From: Candidatus Anammoxibacter sp.
Lineage (GTDB): Bacteria > Planctomycetota > Brocadiia > Brocadiales > Anammoxibacteraceae
Direction: 5' to 3'
Assembly: GCA_021777105.1 (NCBI GenBank)
Contig: JAIQZQ010000114.1
Location: forward strand, 62,001-126,000
DNA length: 64,000 nucleotides
Positions within the stretch are counted from its first letter, which is position 1. Every line of letters begins with the position of its first letter. The notes under the pieces were generated by a model. The model saw only the letters and a program-made list of their open reading frames with translations. It made no database searches and was not told the origin of the DNA. Positions 27,149-36,982 of the stretch are shown piece by piece. The position numbers and the translations under genes were made by a program.

Positions 27149-28495
27149 TTAAGAGCTCTCAAGGAAATTCTCAATAAACTTGGTATCGAACGTTCCGTTG
27201 ACAAAATCTGAATGAGAAATCGCGCTCAAAGCAAGCGGTATTGTTGTCTTTATACCTTCGATAACACACTCATTTAGAGCCCTTTTCATGCATGCGATAG
27301 CTTCGGCCCTTGTGTTCTGATGCACAATAATCTTTGCCAGCAGCGAGTCATAGTTTGGCGGCATTTTATAGCCGGTATAGATGTGAGAATCAACTCTGAC
27401 CCCTTTTCCGCCGGGCGGCAAAAACATTGTTATAGTCCCAGGACTTGGCATAAAATCATTATACGGGTCTTCAGCGTTAATTCTGCACTCAATTGAAACG
27501 CCTTCATTTTTCACTTTTTTCTGCCGCAAATCCAACCGTTCGCCAAAAGCGATCTTTAGCTGCTCTTTAATTAGATCTATGCCGGTTACCATCTCTGTAA
27601 CCGGATGCTCCACCTGTATCCTGGAGTTCATCTCAATAAAAAAGAACTTCTCATCTTTATCAACCAAAAACTCTACTGTGCCCGCGTTTGTGTACTCGAC
27701 CGATTTTGCAAGTTTTATCGCCGCCTTGCAAAGGTCGTCCCTTAACTGATTTGAAATATTTGGAGACGGAGATTCCTCTATCAACTTCTGATGCCTTCTC
27801 TGACAACTGCAATCCCTCTCGCCCAAATGGATGTAATTGCCGTAATTATCAGCCAATATTTGCACTTCAATATGCCTGGATTGCTCAATATACTTCTCAA
27901 TGTAAACAGAGGGGTCTTTAAACGCGTTTTCCGCTTCTCTCTGGCACAACTCAAAGGAGCTACGCAGACTTATATCATTGTGCGCGACCCTCATCCCCCT
28001 TCCACCGCCCCCTGCGGACGCTTTAATTAACACTGGAAAACCTATCTCATGAGCCACGCTAAGGGCTTCCTGCTGGTCGTTTACAATAGAATCGCTGCCG
28101 GGAATAACGGGCACTTTATTTTCCATGGCAACTTTCCTGGCCTCCATCTTGTTGCCCATCAGCCTCATCACGTTTGAATTAGGCCCGATAAAAACAATCT
28201 TTGACGATTCGCACACTTCCGCGAAATGGCTGACCTCGGCCAAAAATCCGTATCCGGGATGAATAGCTTCTATATCGGTAATTTCCGCCGCGCTTATTAT
28301 GCCTGGAATATTAAGATAGCTCAACTCAGGCTCGCCCGGGCCTATGCATATGGCGCCGTCGGCATGCTCTAAATACCTCGCTCCTTTGTCCGCTTCGGAA
28401 CAGATGGCCACGGTTTCAATATTTAGCTCCTTGCATGCTCGTATAATGCGCAACGCAATTTCGCCTCTGGAAGCAATTAAAATTCGTGAAAACAT
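27149..28495 (-). CDS. accC: Acetyl-CoA carboxylase biotin carboxylase subunit
   Basis: ATP-grasp enzyme that carboxylates the biotin on AccB, committing acetyl-CoA to fatty acid synthesis. 448 aa, the usual length. Visible: N-terminal [19 protein letters not shown], the glycine-rich ATP loop [28 protein letters not shown], and the catalytic ERDCSCQRR and [14 protein letters not shown] segments. ATG at 28495 is preferred over a TTG seven codons upstream. It follows accB with a 220-nt gap. Confidence 0.95.
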   Translation of the reverse strand: MFSRILIASRGEIALRIIRACKELNIETVAICSEADKGARYLEHADGAICIGPGEPELSYLNIPGIISAAEITDIEAIHPGYGFLAEVSHFAEVCESSKIVFIGPNSNVMRLMGNKMEARKVAMENKVPVIPGSDSIVNDQQEALSVAHEIGFPVLIKASAGGGGRGMRVAHNDISLRSSFELCQREAENAFKDPSVYIEKYIEQSRHIEVQILADNYGNYIHLGERDCSCQRRHQKLIEESPSPNISNQLRDDLCKAAIKLAKSVEYTNAGTVEFLVDKDEKFFFIEMNSRIQVEHPVTEMVTGIDLIKEQLKIAFGERLDLRQKKVKNEGVSIECRINAEDPYNDFMPSPGTITMFLPPGGKGVRVDSHIYTGYKMPPNYDSLLAKIIVHQNTRAEAIACMKRALNECVIEGIKTTIPLALSAISHSDFVNGTFDTKFIENFLESS

Positions 28496-28718
28496 AAGCC
28501 GGCGCTCAAATTTCAATCAATACTTAATTGAAACGCAAAATGTTTATGTAAATTAAATTTATTTATAAATATATTCGGAAGTTACCCACCCGGCGTCTCA
28601 GACTGTCCAGCTGTAAGCATGCATAGCCGCAGAGCTCTATCAAACAGGATTTTACTCTGAAACGTTCTCGAAGATTTATACGATAAAAACGGAAGGTAGT
28701 ACAGGGAAGAATATTTTC

Positions 28719-29183
28719 TTAAGACGCAGGTTTAATATGAAAAAGCGGTTGACCATACTCAACAGGCTCGCTATCTTTTGCGAGGACCTCAACTATCTCG
28801 CCCGACATCCCTGCTTTTACCTCATTCATTATTTTCATAGCCTCAATGATGCACACAACCGTGTCCTGATCCACTTTATCGCCGACATCCGCGTACGGTT
28901 TTGACCCAGGCGAACTTGACCTATAAAAAGTGCCAACCATAGGCGCGGTAATTTCCGGATATTTATCCGACTCTTTTGCGCCCAACAGCCTGACATTGCC
29001 GTCTTCCAGCTCCGGGTTGTTGTTCACGGGCTGCGGCGGATGCAATGTTGAAACAGTATGGCTAATCTCTGAACCGGATTTCTTTACACGAATCTTTGTC
29101 GATTTCTCCTGAATCTCTATTTCAGCCAACTCATTGTCATTCATCAATGTTATCAAATGCTTGACTTTGTCTATAATATCCAT
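28719..29183 (-). CDS. accB: Biotin carboxyl carrier protein of acetyl-CoA carboxylase
   Basis: 154 aa. The N-terminal helical region leads through a Pro/Ser-rich linker to the biotinyl domain with EAMKIMNEV; Lys117 is the biotinylation site. ITAPMVGTFY and the PVEYGQPLFHI end are typical. ATG at 29183 is chosen because GGAG lies 9 nt upstream; the ATG three codons earlier abuts that GGAG. First gene of the accB-accC unit, served by the promoter at 29348-29376. Confidence 0.95.
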   Translation of the reverse strand: MDIIDKVKHLITLMNDNELAEIEIQEKSTKIRVKKSGSEISHTVSTLHPPQPVNNNPELEDGNVRLLGAKESDKYPEITAPMVGTFYRSSSPGSKPYADVGDKVDQDTVVCIIEAMKIMNEVKAGMSGEIVEVLAKDSEPVEYGQPLFHIKPAS

Positions 29184-29347
29184 ATTAATCATCTCCGCGT
29201 CCCGGCGCAGCTTTTATCTGGAATAATTATCTTATTATGAAGGATAAGGAAAGCTCTGCGGAAAGCGCCAAGTTAAAAATAAATTTGTATCGGATTTTTT
29301 CGCAAAAACGAATAGGCGAAAAAATATTTTTAAGATTTCTGGTGGGT

Positions 29348-29376
29348 ATTTTAGCCGTGCCGCATACTTATGTCAA
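29348..29376 (-). promoter_or_regulatory. Promoter of accB-accC
   Basis: Minus strand: -35 TTGACA (29371-29376), 17-bp spacer, -10 TAAAAT (29348-29353). Near-consensus, with a leader of about 160 nt before accB. The rest of 29184-29552 shows no supported gene. Confidence 0.75.
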
Positions 29377-29552
29377 GCTTGAATTTAAAGGAAGCGTTAA
29401 TTTTTATTTAGTAAAATCTCAAGAGATTTCAATAATAATAGTAGGCGCGATTCTTAAGTTTTACAAACCAAAAACTTTAAATTTAAATCAATAAACGAAA
29501 AACCTATCACGCCTTGAAAAGAGCCTAAAAATACAGAACGCAACTCTTCACA

Positions 29553-30344
29553 TTAATATTTCATCTTTTTTGTGCCAATGTTAAACACAAACGGCGAACC
29601 CTCACGGCCTACCTGCAACTCATTTATATCGCTAACCAAAGTATGCGCCCCAGACAATCTCTGCCCGTTTACAAATACCGGAGTGTCGGCGCCGCGGCCG
29701 GCCACCATAAACCTGCCCTCATTTTTCATAATCACAAGATGATCTGATGAAATGTAAAAAACCGGCCCCTTTTCCTTTATTGTAAGCCGATTGCCGCGAA
29801 TATCACATCCAACATCTTTCATCTTCGCGGCTTTTCCGCCTATATTAAAAGGAAATGTATTTATCTCTATTTCCTCAAAGTCCAGAACTCTTTTCGTAAT
29901 GCTATTTGCCCCTGTTAAAACCAGATACCTGCCGTCGTCTTCAAAACTCTCATCTCCCGCGCCGCTATTGCCGCCCGGAATTAGAGAGGTTATATCAATA
30001 TTCTCCGTCATTATCCCGGCGATACGCCTCAACCTGTCAAAAAGAGCCTTAACAATAGGCAAAAGAGCCGTTTTGTCTTTTTTGTATTTCTCCCTAAACT
30101 CTTCACGGCCAACCGAAAGAACAACAGTGTCTTCCAGGGCAGTCACAGTGGCCGAACGCGGTTTGTCCTCAATCAACCCCATCTCGCCAAAAATCATGTT
30201 TTCGTTCAACGTCTCAACCACCACTTTTTTGCCGTCAACAAGCTGCGACACTTCAACTCTTCCCGATGAAATAGTGTACACAACCGTGCCGCGCTCGCCC
30301 TCCGCCACAATAACTTCGCCTCTCTTAAACATCAACTTTTTCAT
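29553..30344 (-). CDS. Cyclic-nucleotide-binding domain protein with C-terminal FHA-like domain
   Basis: About 263 aa. Residues 1-115 are a CRP-type cyclic nucleotide-binding barrel (FKRGEVIVAEGERG, then FGEMGLIEDKPRSATVTA, the phosphate-cassette region). No helix-turn-helix follows. The last 100 residues look FHA-like: HLVIMKNEGRFMVAGRG, then VFVNGQRL and NELQVGREGSPFVFNIG. That suggests phosphopeptide reading coupled to nucleotide sensing, not DNA binding. The frame extends to a TTG at 30392, which would add a hydrophobic N-terminal helix; the start is uncertain. Confidence 0.72.
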   Translation of the reverse strand: MKKLMFKRGEVIVAEGERGTVVYTISSGRVEVSQLVDGKKVVVETLNENMIFGEMGLIEDKPRSATVTALEDTVVLSVGREEFREKYKKDKTALLPIVKALFDRLRRIAGIMTENIDITSLIPGGNSGAGDESFEDDGRYLVLTGANSITKRVLDFEEIEINTFPFNIGGKAAKMKDVGCDIRGNRLTIKEKGPVFYISSDHLVIMKNEGRFMVAGRGADTPVFVNGQRLSGAHTLVSDINELQVGREGSPFVFNIGTKKMKY

Positions 30345-30444
30345 AACAATGCTCAACAAAAAAAGGGCAAAAGCCATAATTAATAAACGCAAAATAATTT
30401 TTGTATAGGAATTAGCAAACGCCCTAGAAACGTTTATTTTGACA

Positions 30445-30477
30445 ATTATAGCGCTTTTTTAGCAAAAGTTTGCTAAA
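30445..30477 (-). promoter_or_regulatory. -10 element with overlapping dyad upstream of the CNB-FHA gene
   Basis: Minus-strand -10 TATAAT (30445-30450). A perfect 9-bp inverted repeat TTTAGCAAA (30458-30466) and TTTGCTAAA (30469-30477) sits where the -35 would be, and no consensus -35 is present. This looks like an activator- or repressor-controlled promoter. Confidence 0.55.
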
Positions 30478-30578
30478 TTATTTACAGTATCAGGTAAAAT
30501 GTTTCTTCAAAAAGCGTAATTTCATACCGATTATTTGTAAAAATTAAAACAAAAACAATTAATTCAAAATCTTATTTT

Positions 30579-30614
30579 AAAAACGCCGGGAGATATTTCC
30601 CGGTGTTTTATTTT
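30579..30614 (+). terminator. Orphan terminator-like hairpin
   Basis: Stem AAAACGCCGGGA with TCCCGGTGTTTT around the loop GATATT, followed by ATTTT. No plus-strand gene lies just upstream, so it may end a short untranslated transcript from 30.45-30.58 kb, or insulate the next gene. Confidence 0.55.
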
Positions 30615-30653
30615 CAGCCGTTAACCTGCTTAATTGTGCGAACTTGATATTGG

Positions 30654-30683
30654 TTGCATTTTGCTTTTAAAAAGGATTATACT
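30654..30683 (+). promoter_or_regulatory. Putative promoter for the secreted protein at 31007
   Basis: -35 TTGCAT (30654-30659), 18-bp spacer, -10 TATACT (30678-30683). The 320 nt between it and the gene hold no recognised element. Confidence 0.45.
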
Positions 30684-31006
30684 TTGAATTAATGACTTTA
30701 AGCGTGGTAATTGATTATGGACGCGGGATTAAATTTGAATTCACAACAGCTTAACAAGCCAAAGAAAAGAATAGATGGAAAGAACTTATGAATTGAAAAT
30801 TGGCACAAAAACCTATTCTCGGACAGCCTGTTCAGGACTAACATCTGGATCTTCTGCTTTTACTCATTGTTTTCCTCGAATGGAATAAGCAGAATTTATC
30901 AGCATCCCACTCAAAACTAAGCGTTTTTTTCAATTGAAAATTCCTGAAATAGGATTAAAATATCTGTTTATTCAATATTTACACACATCTTTAACCAAGG
31001 AATTAT

Positions 31007-31987
31007 ATGAATTATTTTAAGAATAAAATATTATGCGGTTTGGCGTTTGGAGCTTTGTTGCTTTGCATTGCAAATTGCGCGGCAATGGCGGAAGAGGGAC
31101 ATGTTGATTACAACAGCGCGGTTCAACGTTTTAACGGCGAGCAGTTGTTGTTAAACTTAGTAAGGCTTCGTTATAATGAGACGCCTCTGTTCCTTAGAGT
31201 AGATAGCGTGGAGTCGCAAGGGGAATTTATTGGGCCCACAGGCCAAAACGCGCCTAAAAGTCCGTTGTTTACATACACGCCTGTACAGGGTCAAAAGTTT
31301 GCCCGCAAGGTGCTTGCGCCGATTAGCATTAATAATATTGCGCTGCTTTTCCAATCAGGGTGTAGCTTTAAACGCCTTTTGCATCTGTGCGCGCGGCAAA
31401 TAAACGGGGTTAAAAACTCGCTTGGGGTTTCGGGGCCTACCCCTGAATACGCTCCGGGATACAAACATTTTACCCGTATTGCAGAGCTGTTCCAAATCCT
31501 GCAAAAACGTGGTTTGATTGATATGGTTTCTGAAAAGAAGAAAGCGGATGGGGCGCAAATATCCTTGCATTTGCAAAAACAGGCCTTAACAATGGAAAAG
31601 ACTATCGAACTAACCGGCCTGATGGATTTGACGCCAAAGCCATATTATAAACTTAGCGCAAATCCGGCGGCAAAAGATCCAGGGGCAATAACGCTTCAAA
31701 CGCGCTCAATCTTCGGCGTGTTGCGCTACCTATCCCATTGCGTCAAAGTCCCGGCCGAAGATGAAAAACAGGGCAAGGTTGCGCAAACCAGGACATACCC
31801 GGACGGCTCGTTTGACTGGTCAAAAGCAGTCAACGAGATAATGCAAATCCACACGTCAACAGCGCCGCCTGAAAACAGCAGCGTTGCCGTCAAACACAGA
31901 GGAAACTGGTTTTTTATCAACGACACGGACATGGATTCCAAATCCACATTCACGCTGCTTGCGCAACTGTTTGCGTTGCAATCGTAA
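31007..31987 (+). CDS. Exported protein of unknown function
   Basis: 326 aa with a signal peptide (hydrophobic core CGLAFGALLLCIANCAAMA). It is followed by AVQRFNGEQLLLNLVRLRYNETPLFLRVDSV, a signature I associate with a conserved family of hypothetical secreted or lipoprotein-like proteins in proteobacteria and planctomycetes. A Cys follows the hydrophobic core, but the preceding Asn makes a lipobox doubtful. There is no catalytic motif. Possibly envelope-associated; function unknown. Convergent with pfk, 33 nt between stops. Confidence 0.7.
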   Translation: MNYFKNKILCGLAFGALLLCIANCAAMAEEGHVDYNSAVQRFNGEQLLLNLVRLRYNETPLFLRVDSVESQGEFIGPTGQNAPKSPLFTYTPVQGQKFARKVLAPISINNIALLFQSGCSFKRLLHLCARQINGVKNSLGVSGPTPEYAPGYKHFTRIAELFQILQKRGLIDMVSEKKKADGAQISLHLQKQALTMEKTIELTGLMDLTPKPYYKLSANPAAKDPGAITLQTRSIFGVLRYLSHCVKVPAEDEKQGKVAQTRTYPDGSFDWSKAVNEIMQIHTSTAPPENSSVAVKHRGNWFFINDTDMDSKSTFTLLAQLFALQS

Positions 31988-32020
31988 AAAAAAATCTGCA
32001 TGCGCCGCCCAGTCGACGAC

Positions 32021-33115
32021 TCACCTGCCAAACGATATGCCTATAGTCTCGGCGCATTGAATCAATTGAGAAGAGTCCGGCACTTGCCTCACCTTTCCGG
32101 CAAGGTCTTTTAGCGGCACAAGCTCAAGATTAGGCGTCCGCAACGCAACCATGTTGCCGAACTTGCCTTCAGCCGCGGCCCTTACCGCGTAACTGCCCAG
32201 CCTGGTACCGAGAACCCTGTCAAAGGCATTTGGCGTGCCACCACGCTGAATGTGACCCAACACCGTGGTGCGAACCTCCAAATCAATTTCCTTTTTAATT
32301 TGCTCAGCTAAATAAAATCCAACTCCGCCCAGCTGGTCCACGCCCTGCAAACGGTTTTCACCCGACTCCATCTTTATCTCCTCGCCGCCCAACTCTTTAG
32401 CGCCTTCAGCCACCATAATAATGCTAAAAGGGCTGCCCCCGGCTATTCTGTACTTAATCTTTTCCAGCAAGCTTTCAACTTTATATGGAATCTCCGGGAT
32501 AAGTATAATATGCGCCCCGCCGGCAATGCCGGCTTCAAGGGCTATCCATCCGGCGGTGCGGCCCATAACCTCTAAAATCATTACCCTGCTGTGGCTGCGG
32601 CCCGTTGTGTGCAACCTATCCATAGCGTCAGACGCCACCTGCACGGCGGACTGAAATCCGAATGTGTAATCAGTCTGCTCAAGGTCGTTGTCAATCGTCT
32701 TTGGAATGCCGATAACCGGCACCCCCCTTTCATAAAACTGGTTGGCAATTTGAAGAGTGCCGTCGCCTCCGATCACAAAAAGACAATCAAGCATCATGCG
32801 TTTAAAATGCCTTATCGCCTTTTCCGAATAGTCATGTATATCAACCTTGCCGTCAGCGCCGAATTCGCGAAACTCAAAAGGATTGCCCTTGTTGCTTGTC
32901 CCTAAAATAGTGCCGCCCATTGTCAATATGTCTTTTGTTGACTTTACCGTCAAATCCTGATCGCGGTCAAAAATAAGCCCTTCAAATCCGCCTTCAAAAC
33001 CCACGACGGACGCGTGATGCTGAATAATAGCGGCGCGCGTAATTGAACGAATCACCGCGTTAAGCCCAGTGCAGTCCCCGCCCCCGGTCAATATGCCTAT
33101 CCGATTTAATCCCAT
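32021..33115 (-). CDS. pfkA: 6-phosphofructokinase
   Basis: Phosphorylates fructose-6-phosphate in glycolysis. 364 aa from the ATG at 33115, which has GGGGGG about 10 nt upstream; an upstream in-frame extension to 33202 lacks family similarity. Visible: GILTGGGDCTGLNAVIR, the phosphoryl-donor site FVIGGDGT, the substrate site PKTIDNDLEQTDYTFGF, and MGRTAGWIAL. The GGDGT glycine (position 104 in E. coli numbering) favours ATP. The Lys of PKTIDND (position 124), in place of the Gly usual in ATP enzymes, is a pyrophosphate-type residue, so donor specificity is not certain. Confidence 0.9.
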   Translation of the reverse strand: MGLNRIGILTGGGDCTGLNAVIRSITRAAIIQHHASVVGFEGGFEGLIFDRDQDLTVKSTKDILTMGGTILGTSNKGNPFEFREFGADGKVDIHDYSEKAIRHFKRMMLDCLFVIGGDGTLQIANQFYERGVPVIGIPKTIDNDLEQTDYTFGFQSAVQVASDAMDRLHTTGRSHSRVMILEVMGRTAGWIALEAGIAGGAHIILIPEIPYKVESLLEKIKYRIAGGSPFSIIMVAEGAKELGGEEIKMESGENRLQGVDQLGGVGFYLAEQIKKEIDLEVRTTVLGHIQRGGTPNAFDRVLGTRLGSYAVRAAAEGKFGNMVALRTPNLELVPLKDLAGKVRQVPDSSQLIQCAETIGISFGR

Positions 33116-33280
33116 GACAACGCTTCCCCCCTTCCTGAAACAGATTACAGAATATAATTGCGCAGAAACAGGTTTAAAACATGCTCCTGCAATGGATATC
33201 AAAAAATCAAAGATGTATTATAATCATTTTCCGGCTGAAAAAAATAATTTTCTTGTAGCATTTCACTAATTGCGTTCTTT

Positions 33281-34297
33281 CTATTCAACGATCGGCCCGC
33301 TGTTCTTAGCGTCAATAAAATCTTTTTTTGCAAACGCCTTTTTGCTAAGGGCCAGATATATAAACCCGCCCGCAATGCCGCCGGCAACCAAAACGGTTTC
33401 CCACAAAAGGCCCAATCCTACAGATTTTGCGTATTGAACGCCAAACCGTTCAAGCGTAACAGCAAGCGCGGCTTCGCGAACTCCAAGCCCGCCAAGGCTC
33501 ACAGGCATTAACGCCGAGAGTTTGGCCAAAGGCCAAGCCATAAACCAGACTGGAACGTGGATGTCAATGCCGCACGCACGGCCCAAAACTATATTGCAAA
33601 AGACAAACCCGGACTGGATAATCAGGGAGAGCGAAAACGCTGCCACAGCCCGTTGAGGATTTTTAGTCAAATAAACAATGGTGTCTCTAACACTACCAAT
33701 CTTTCCATTTATACGTTCAGACTTAAACCCTGGAAACGGCAGAAAGATAAATGACAAAATTAAGATAACAACCGCAGCCGACAAAATTAAAAAACAAAAA
33801 AGAAAATTGCGATCCCCGGCGGATAAAGCCCCCGGCGACATTAACGCGCCGGCAAATATGATAACTATCAGGGACGAGATATCCAGAAATCGATCAATAA
33901 CGCTTCCTGAAATGACGGACTCTTTGTCAGCGCACCGCCTGATTGCAATGCCCGCCCGAATCACGTCGCCGCCAACCAGTGATGGCAGGCACAGGTTGGC
34001 GAACAATCCGGCAAAATAACATCGAAATGAAACTGTAAAAGGCAAAACCGGTCTCTTTAAATTTACCAAAAGCCGCCATTTTACAACGCCGATTACATGC
34101 CCGAACAAAAAAACAAGAACGGCAAACGCCCACAAACCAATAGATATTTGCCCAACAGCCTCCCGCAACTCCTTTAGCGGCAACTTTGTCAGCAATACCG
34201 CGATAATCGCCAGGCTCACAACAACACGAAACCACGTGTTCCCTAATATTTTTCTTAAAAACAGAAAGCGCCCATTCCGATTAACGTCCATTTTCAT
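33281..34297 (-). CDS. LPG-synthase/AglD-type transmembrane protein (UPF0104)
   Basis: 338-aa integral membrane protein with about eight helices. The family signature is seen as LRYFG-like FRCYFAGLFANLCLPSLVGGDVIRA and, later, LSALMPVSLGGLGVREAALA. Members resemble the flippase domain of lysyl-phosphatidylglycerol synthase and occur beside lipid or glycan biosynthesis genes. The aminoacyl-transferase domain of MprF is absent. It lies between pfk and the symporter on the same strand. Confidence 0.83.
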   Translation of the reverse strand: MKMDVNRNGRFLFLRKILGNTWFRVVVSLAIIAVLLTKLPLKELREAVGQISIGLWAFAVLVFLFGHVIGVVKWRLLVNLKRPVLPFTVSFRCYFAGLFANLCLPSLVGGDVIRAGIAIRRCADKESVISGSVIDRFLDISSLIVIIFAGALMSPGALSAGDRNFLFCFLILSAAVVILILSFIFLPFPGFKSERINGKIGSVRDTIVYLTKNPQRAVAAFSLSLIIQSGFVFCNIVLGRACGIDIHVPVWFMAWPLAKLSALMPVSLGGLGVREAALAVTLERFGVQYAKSVGLGLLWETVLVAGGIAGGFIYLALSKKAFAKKDFIDAKNSGPIVE

Positions 34298-34355
34298 TGC
34301 AAATAAAATATCATTTCTAATTTTTTAGTATTGGCTTTTTACTTGCTTTTGATAC

Positions 34356-35945
34356 CTATCCAAAGACCTTCTGCAAAGCCACCATAAAAATAAGTATGAA
34401 TATAAAATAGCTAAACAACATATAGTACATGCCCCGCCACTCGCGCTCCTGCTTAAACATACCGCTTGAGGCCAGGGTATAGCGATCTGTTTTTTCCGCC
34501 CCGGGCTTGGTTGTAAACAGGCTGACAATAAACACAACAATTATGGACACAACCAGCCCAAACAGGTTCCACCACATCCAATACACTTCAGGCATGCATA
34601 TCCAGAAAAATATATTGCACCCTACGCCCGCCGGAACGCCAAACAACACCCCCGCCGATGTGGCGCGTTTTGACAACACGCCAACCAAAAATGACGCCAG
34701 TATAGGCCCGTAAAAAGCCGAGCCTATTTTATTTATGCTTTCAATAACCGTGCCGGATATATTGCCCACCACAAACGCAAAACCGGTAATTACTATCCCC
34801 CAGATAACTGTGCTGAGTTTGCTCAGAAAAAAGAGCCGTTTTTCAGGGATTTGACGCCCGCGTTCAACAAAATCCCTCATTGTGGACGCAGAAAGCGAAT
34901 TTAGAGCGGAGTCTAGACTTGACATGGCGGCAGACAAAATAGCCGCAAACAGGACGGCCCTGACGCCTGTGGGCAGATTGTGAATAATAAACTGCGGCAC
35001 GAGATAATCAAGGTGATCATGGGGAACAGCGTTTCTTAACTCCGTTGAACGCAAATAAACCGCGCCCACCGCCAACCCCAAAAGCATGTAAAGAAGAGTT
35101 AGAGGAAAACGCGCAAATCCGTTAAAGAAAAGAGACCGCTTCGTCTCATTCACGCTTGGAGCTGAAAGCTCCCTTTGCACCTGGCTTTGATCGGTCCCGT
35201 AATAGGCAATATAGAGAAAAAAACCTCCAACCAAAAGGCCCCAAAACGGCGATGATGAGCCGTCGCCAAGACCAGTCGCGTGGTTAATCGTCTTCCACCT
35301 CTCAACTGGAAACGACTCCAATATCGGCAGGAAGCCGCCCACGCTATTAACGGCGTAAAAGATGCAAAACCCAAGCCCGCAGATGAGGACGCCCATCTGA
35401 ATAACGTCTGAATAAACAACAGCTGCCATACCGCCGATAGTGTCGTATATTATTGTGACGACGCCAATAATGACTATTGTTAGCCACAAAGGGATGCCGA
35501 GGCAGACCGAAAGCACAATAGCGGCGGCATAAACACCCACCCCGGTTGCCAATCCGCGGCTAATTAGAAACACTCCGCTTAGAAAGTAACGCGCCGAAGG
35601 GCTAAACCGCAACTCAAGATATTCATAAACGCTTACAAGCTCCAGTTTGCGAAAAAAGGGGATGAGAAAAACCATGACAACAATCAACGCCAACGGCAAA
35701 GCCGTCTCAAACTGGAGCCATGCCATGCCTCCCCCAGGTTTCAACGCCACAAACGCGGGAATTGAGATAAAGCTTATGGCGGAAGATTGCGTGGCCATGG
35801 TCGATATGCCCACGGCCCACCACGGCAGGCTTCGCCCCCCCACGTAATAATCGGCTTGGTTGGTCTGCTTTCGACCAATATAGACGCTAAGCCCGATCAT
35901 TCCCAGCAAATAGAACGTAATAATACACCAGTCAACAATGTTCAT
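34356..35945 (-). CDS. Sodium/solute symporter (SSS family)
   Basis: 529 aa with about 13 membrane helices. Typical SSS features: N-terminal YYVGGRSLPWWAVGISTMATQSSAISFISIPAF, GGMAAVVYSDVIQMGVLICG, and the later ILSAAMSSLDSALNSLSASTMRDF, whose Ser residues contribute the Na2 site. The substrate (sugar, sialic acid, amino acid or similar) cannot be read from sequence. 58 nt upstream of the membrane protein gene on the same strand, so co-transcription is possible. Confidence 0.88.
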   Translation of the reverse strand: MNIVDWCIITFYLLGMIGLSVYIGRKQTNQADYYVGGRSLPWWAVGISTMATQSSAISFISIPAFVALKPGGGMAWLQFETALPLALIVVMVFLIPFFRKLELVSVYEYLELRFSPSARYFLSGVFLISRGLATGVGVYAAAIVLSVCLGIPLWLTIVIIGVVTIIYDTIGGMAAVVYSDVIQMGVLICGLGFCIFYAVNSVGGFLPILESFPVERWKTINHATGLGDGSSSPFWGLLVGGFFLYIAYYGTDQSQVQRELSAPSVNETKRSLFFNGFARFPLTLLYMLLGLAVGAVYLRSTELRNAVPHDHLDYLVPQFIIHNLPTGVRAVLFAAILSAAMSSLDSALNSLSASTMRDFVERGRQIPEKRLFFLSKLSTVIWGIVITGFAFVVGNISGTVIESINKIGSAFYGPILASFLVGVLSKRATSAGVLFGVPAGVGCNIFFWICMPEVYWMWWNLFGLVVSIIVVFIVSLFTTKPGAEKTDRYTLASSGMFKQEREWRGMYYMLFSYFIFILIFMVALQKVFG

Positions 35946-36190
35946 TTAAACAAATCCATCTTATAAAAAAGAGCTAAACTGCTTTTAAAAATGAAAGAAC
36001 ATACCCTTAGAACTCACTTAAAAACAACGGATTTTATCTTGTGCTTGCAGATTTGGTTGTGGATGTAATTGGGGATGGGAGTATTTAAAGGTGTGATGCG
36101 GGAATGAGGAACCAAAAGCCCTTGCATGGCGGGCAAAGCCTCAACATCATTAGCCACACTTAGGCCGGCGGTTGAAATATTAAAAATTGT

Positions 36191-36916
36191 TTACTTTTGA
36201 TAAACATACTCTTCGCTATTTATATAGAGGATGCGACCGCAGCTGTGGCAGTTGACCACTTCGTTGTCGCCCATTAACATATTTATTATTTGAGGCGTGA
36301 CTGTAAAGAAACAGCTCTGACACGCGTTGTTTAACACCTCGGCGACCGCAATGCCGTTTTTGTTCTTTATTAATCGTTCAAAATGGTAGCGCGAATGTTT
36401 ATCAAGGGTTTCCATCAGGCCGTCCCGTTTTGTTTCAATCTCTTTCATTTCCAGGTCCATCTTATTAATATCATCATCTATGCTCTTTTTTTCCTCATTC
36501 AGCTCATTTTCAGCTTTTGTGACATCTTCTTTGCAATCTTTGATATTTGCCCTTTTACTTTCCAGCTCGGTCATCATCTTTAAAATATCGTCTTCAAGGC
36601 GCGACTTGTCTGCTTCTTTAAGTTTTATGTCATTTTGCACCGCTGAATACTCTTTATTTGTCTTTATCTGGTTAAGTTGTATCCTGCTTTTATTTATATC
36701 GTCCTCAAAACCTTTTAGATCAAGCTCCTTGCCGTCAATTTTCATCTGAAACGCTTTCAATTCCTCTTCGGCATTTTTCAACGCCTCTTTCTTCTCCTCA
36801 ATGTTGCCTTTACGGCCCTCTATATCGTTGTATCTGAGCTCTTTATTTTTGCTGATCTTTCTAAGATCGTTGCATACGGCCTGCAACCTTATTAATACCT
36901 CTGACTGTTTTATCAT
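36191..36916 (-). CDS. Coiled-coil C4 zinc-ribbon protein (DUF164/CdsZ-like)
   Basis: 241 aa. Residues 20-180 form a long antiparallel coiled coil rich in Lys and Glu. The C-terminus is a four-cysteine zinc ribbon, CQSCFF with CHSCGRIL. Proteins of this type are commonly found near dnaG and rpoD and are thought to bind nucleic acids. It is the third gene after dnaG and rpoD on the same strand (66 nt after rpoD), an arrangement that suggests one operon. Confidence 0.85.
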   Translation of the reverse strand: MIKQSEVLIRLQAVCNDLRKISKNKELRYNDIEGRKGNIEEKKEALKNAEEELKAFQMKIDGKELDLKGFEDDINKSRIQLNQIKTNKEYSAVQNDIKLKEADKSRLEDDILKMMTELESKRANIKDCKEDVTKAENELNEEKKSIDDDINKMDLEMKEIETKRDGLMETLDKHSRYHFERLIKNKNGIAVAEVLNNACQSCFFTVTPQIINMLMGDNEVVNCHSCGRILYINSEEYVYQK

Positions 36917-36982
36917 TTTTTATTGATCCATCATTAAATTTATTTATAAAAACACATTTTTAAACCATTAAAACCGCGTTTC

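Noticed and set aside
29237-29494. Possible 85-aa plus-strand gene
   Set aside because: It overlaps the near-consensus minus-strand accB promoter, has no ribosome site and no family resemblance.
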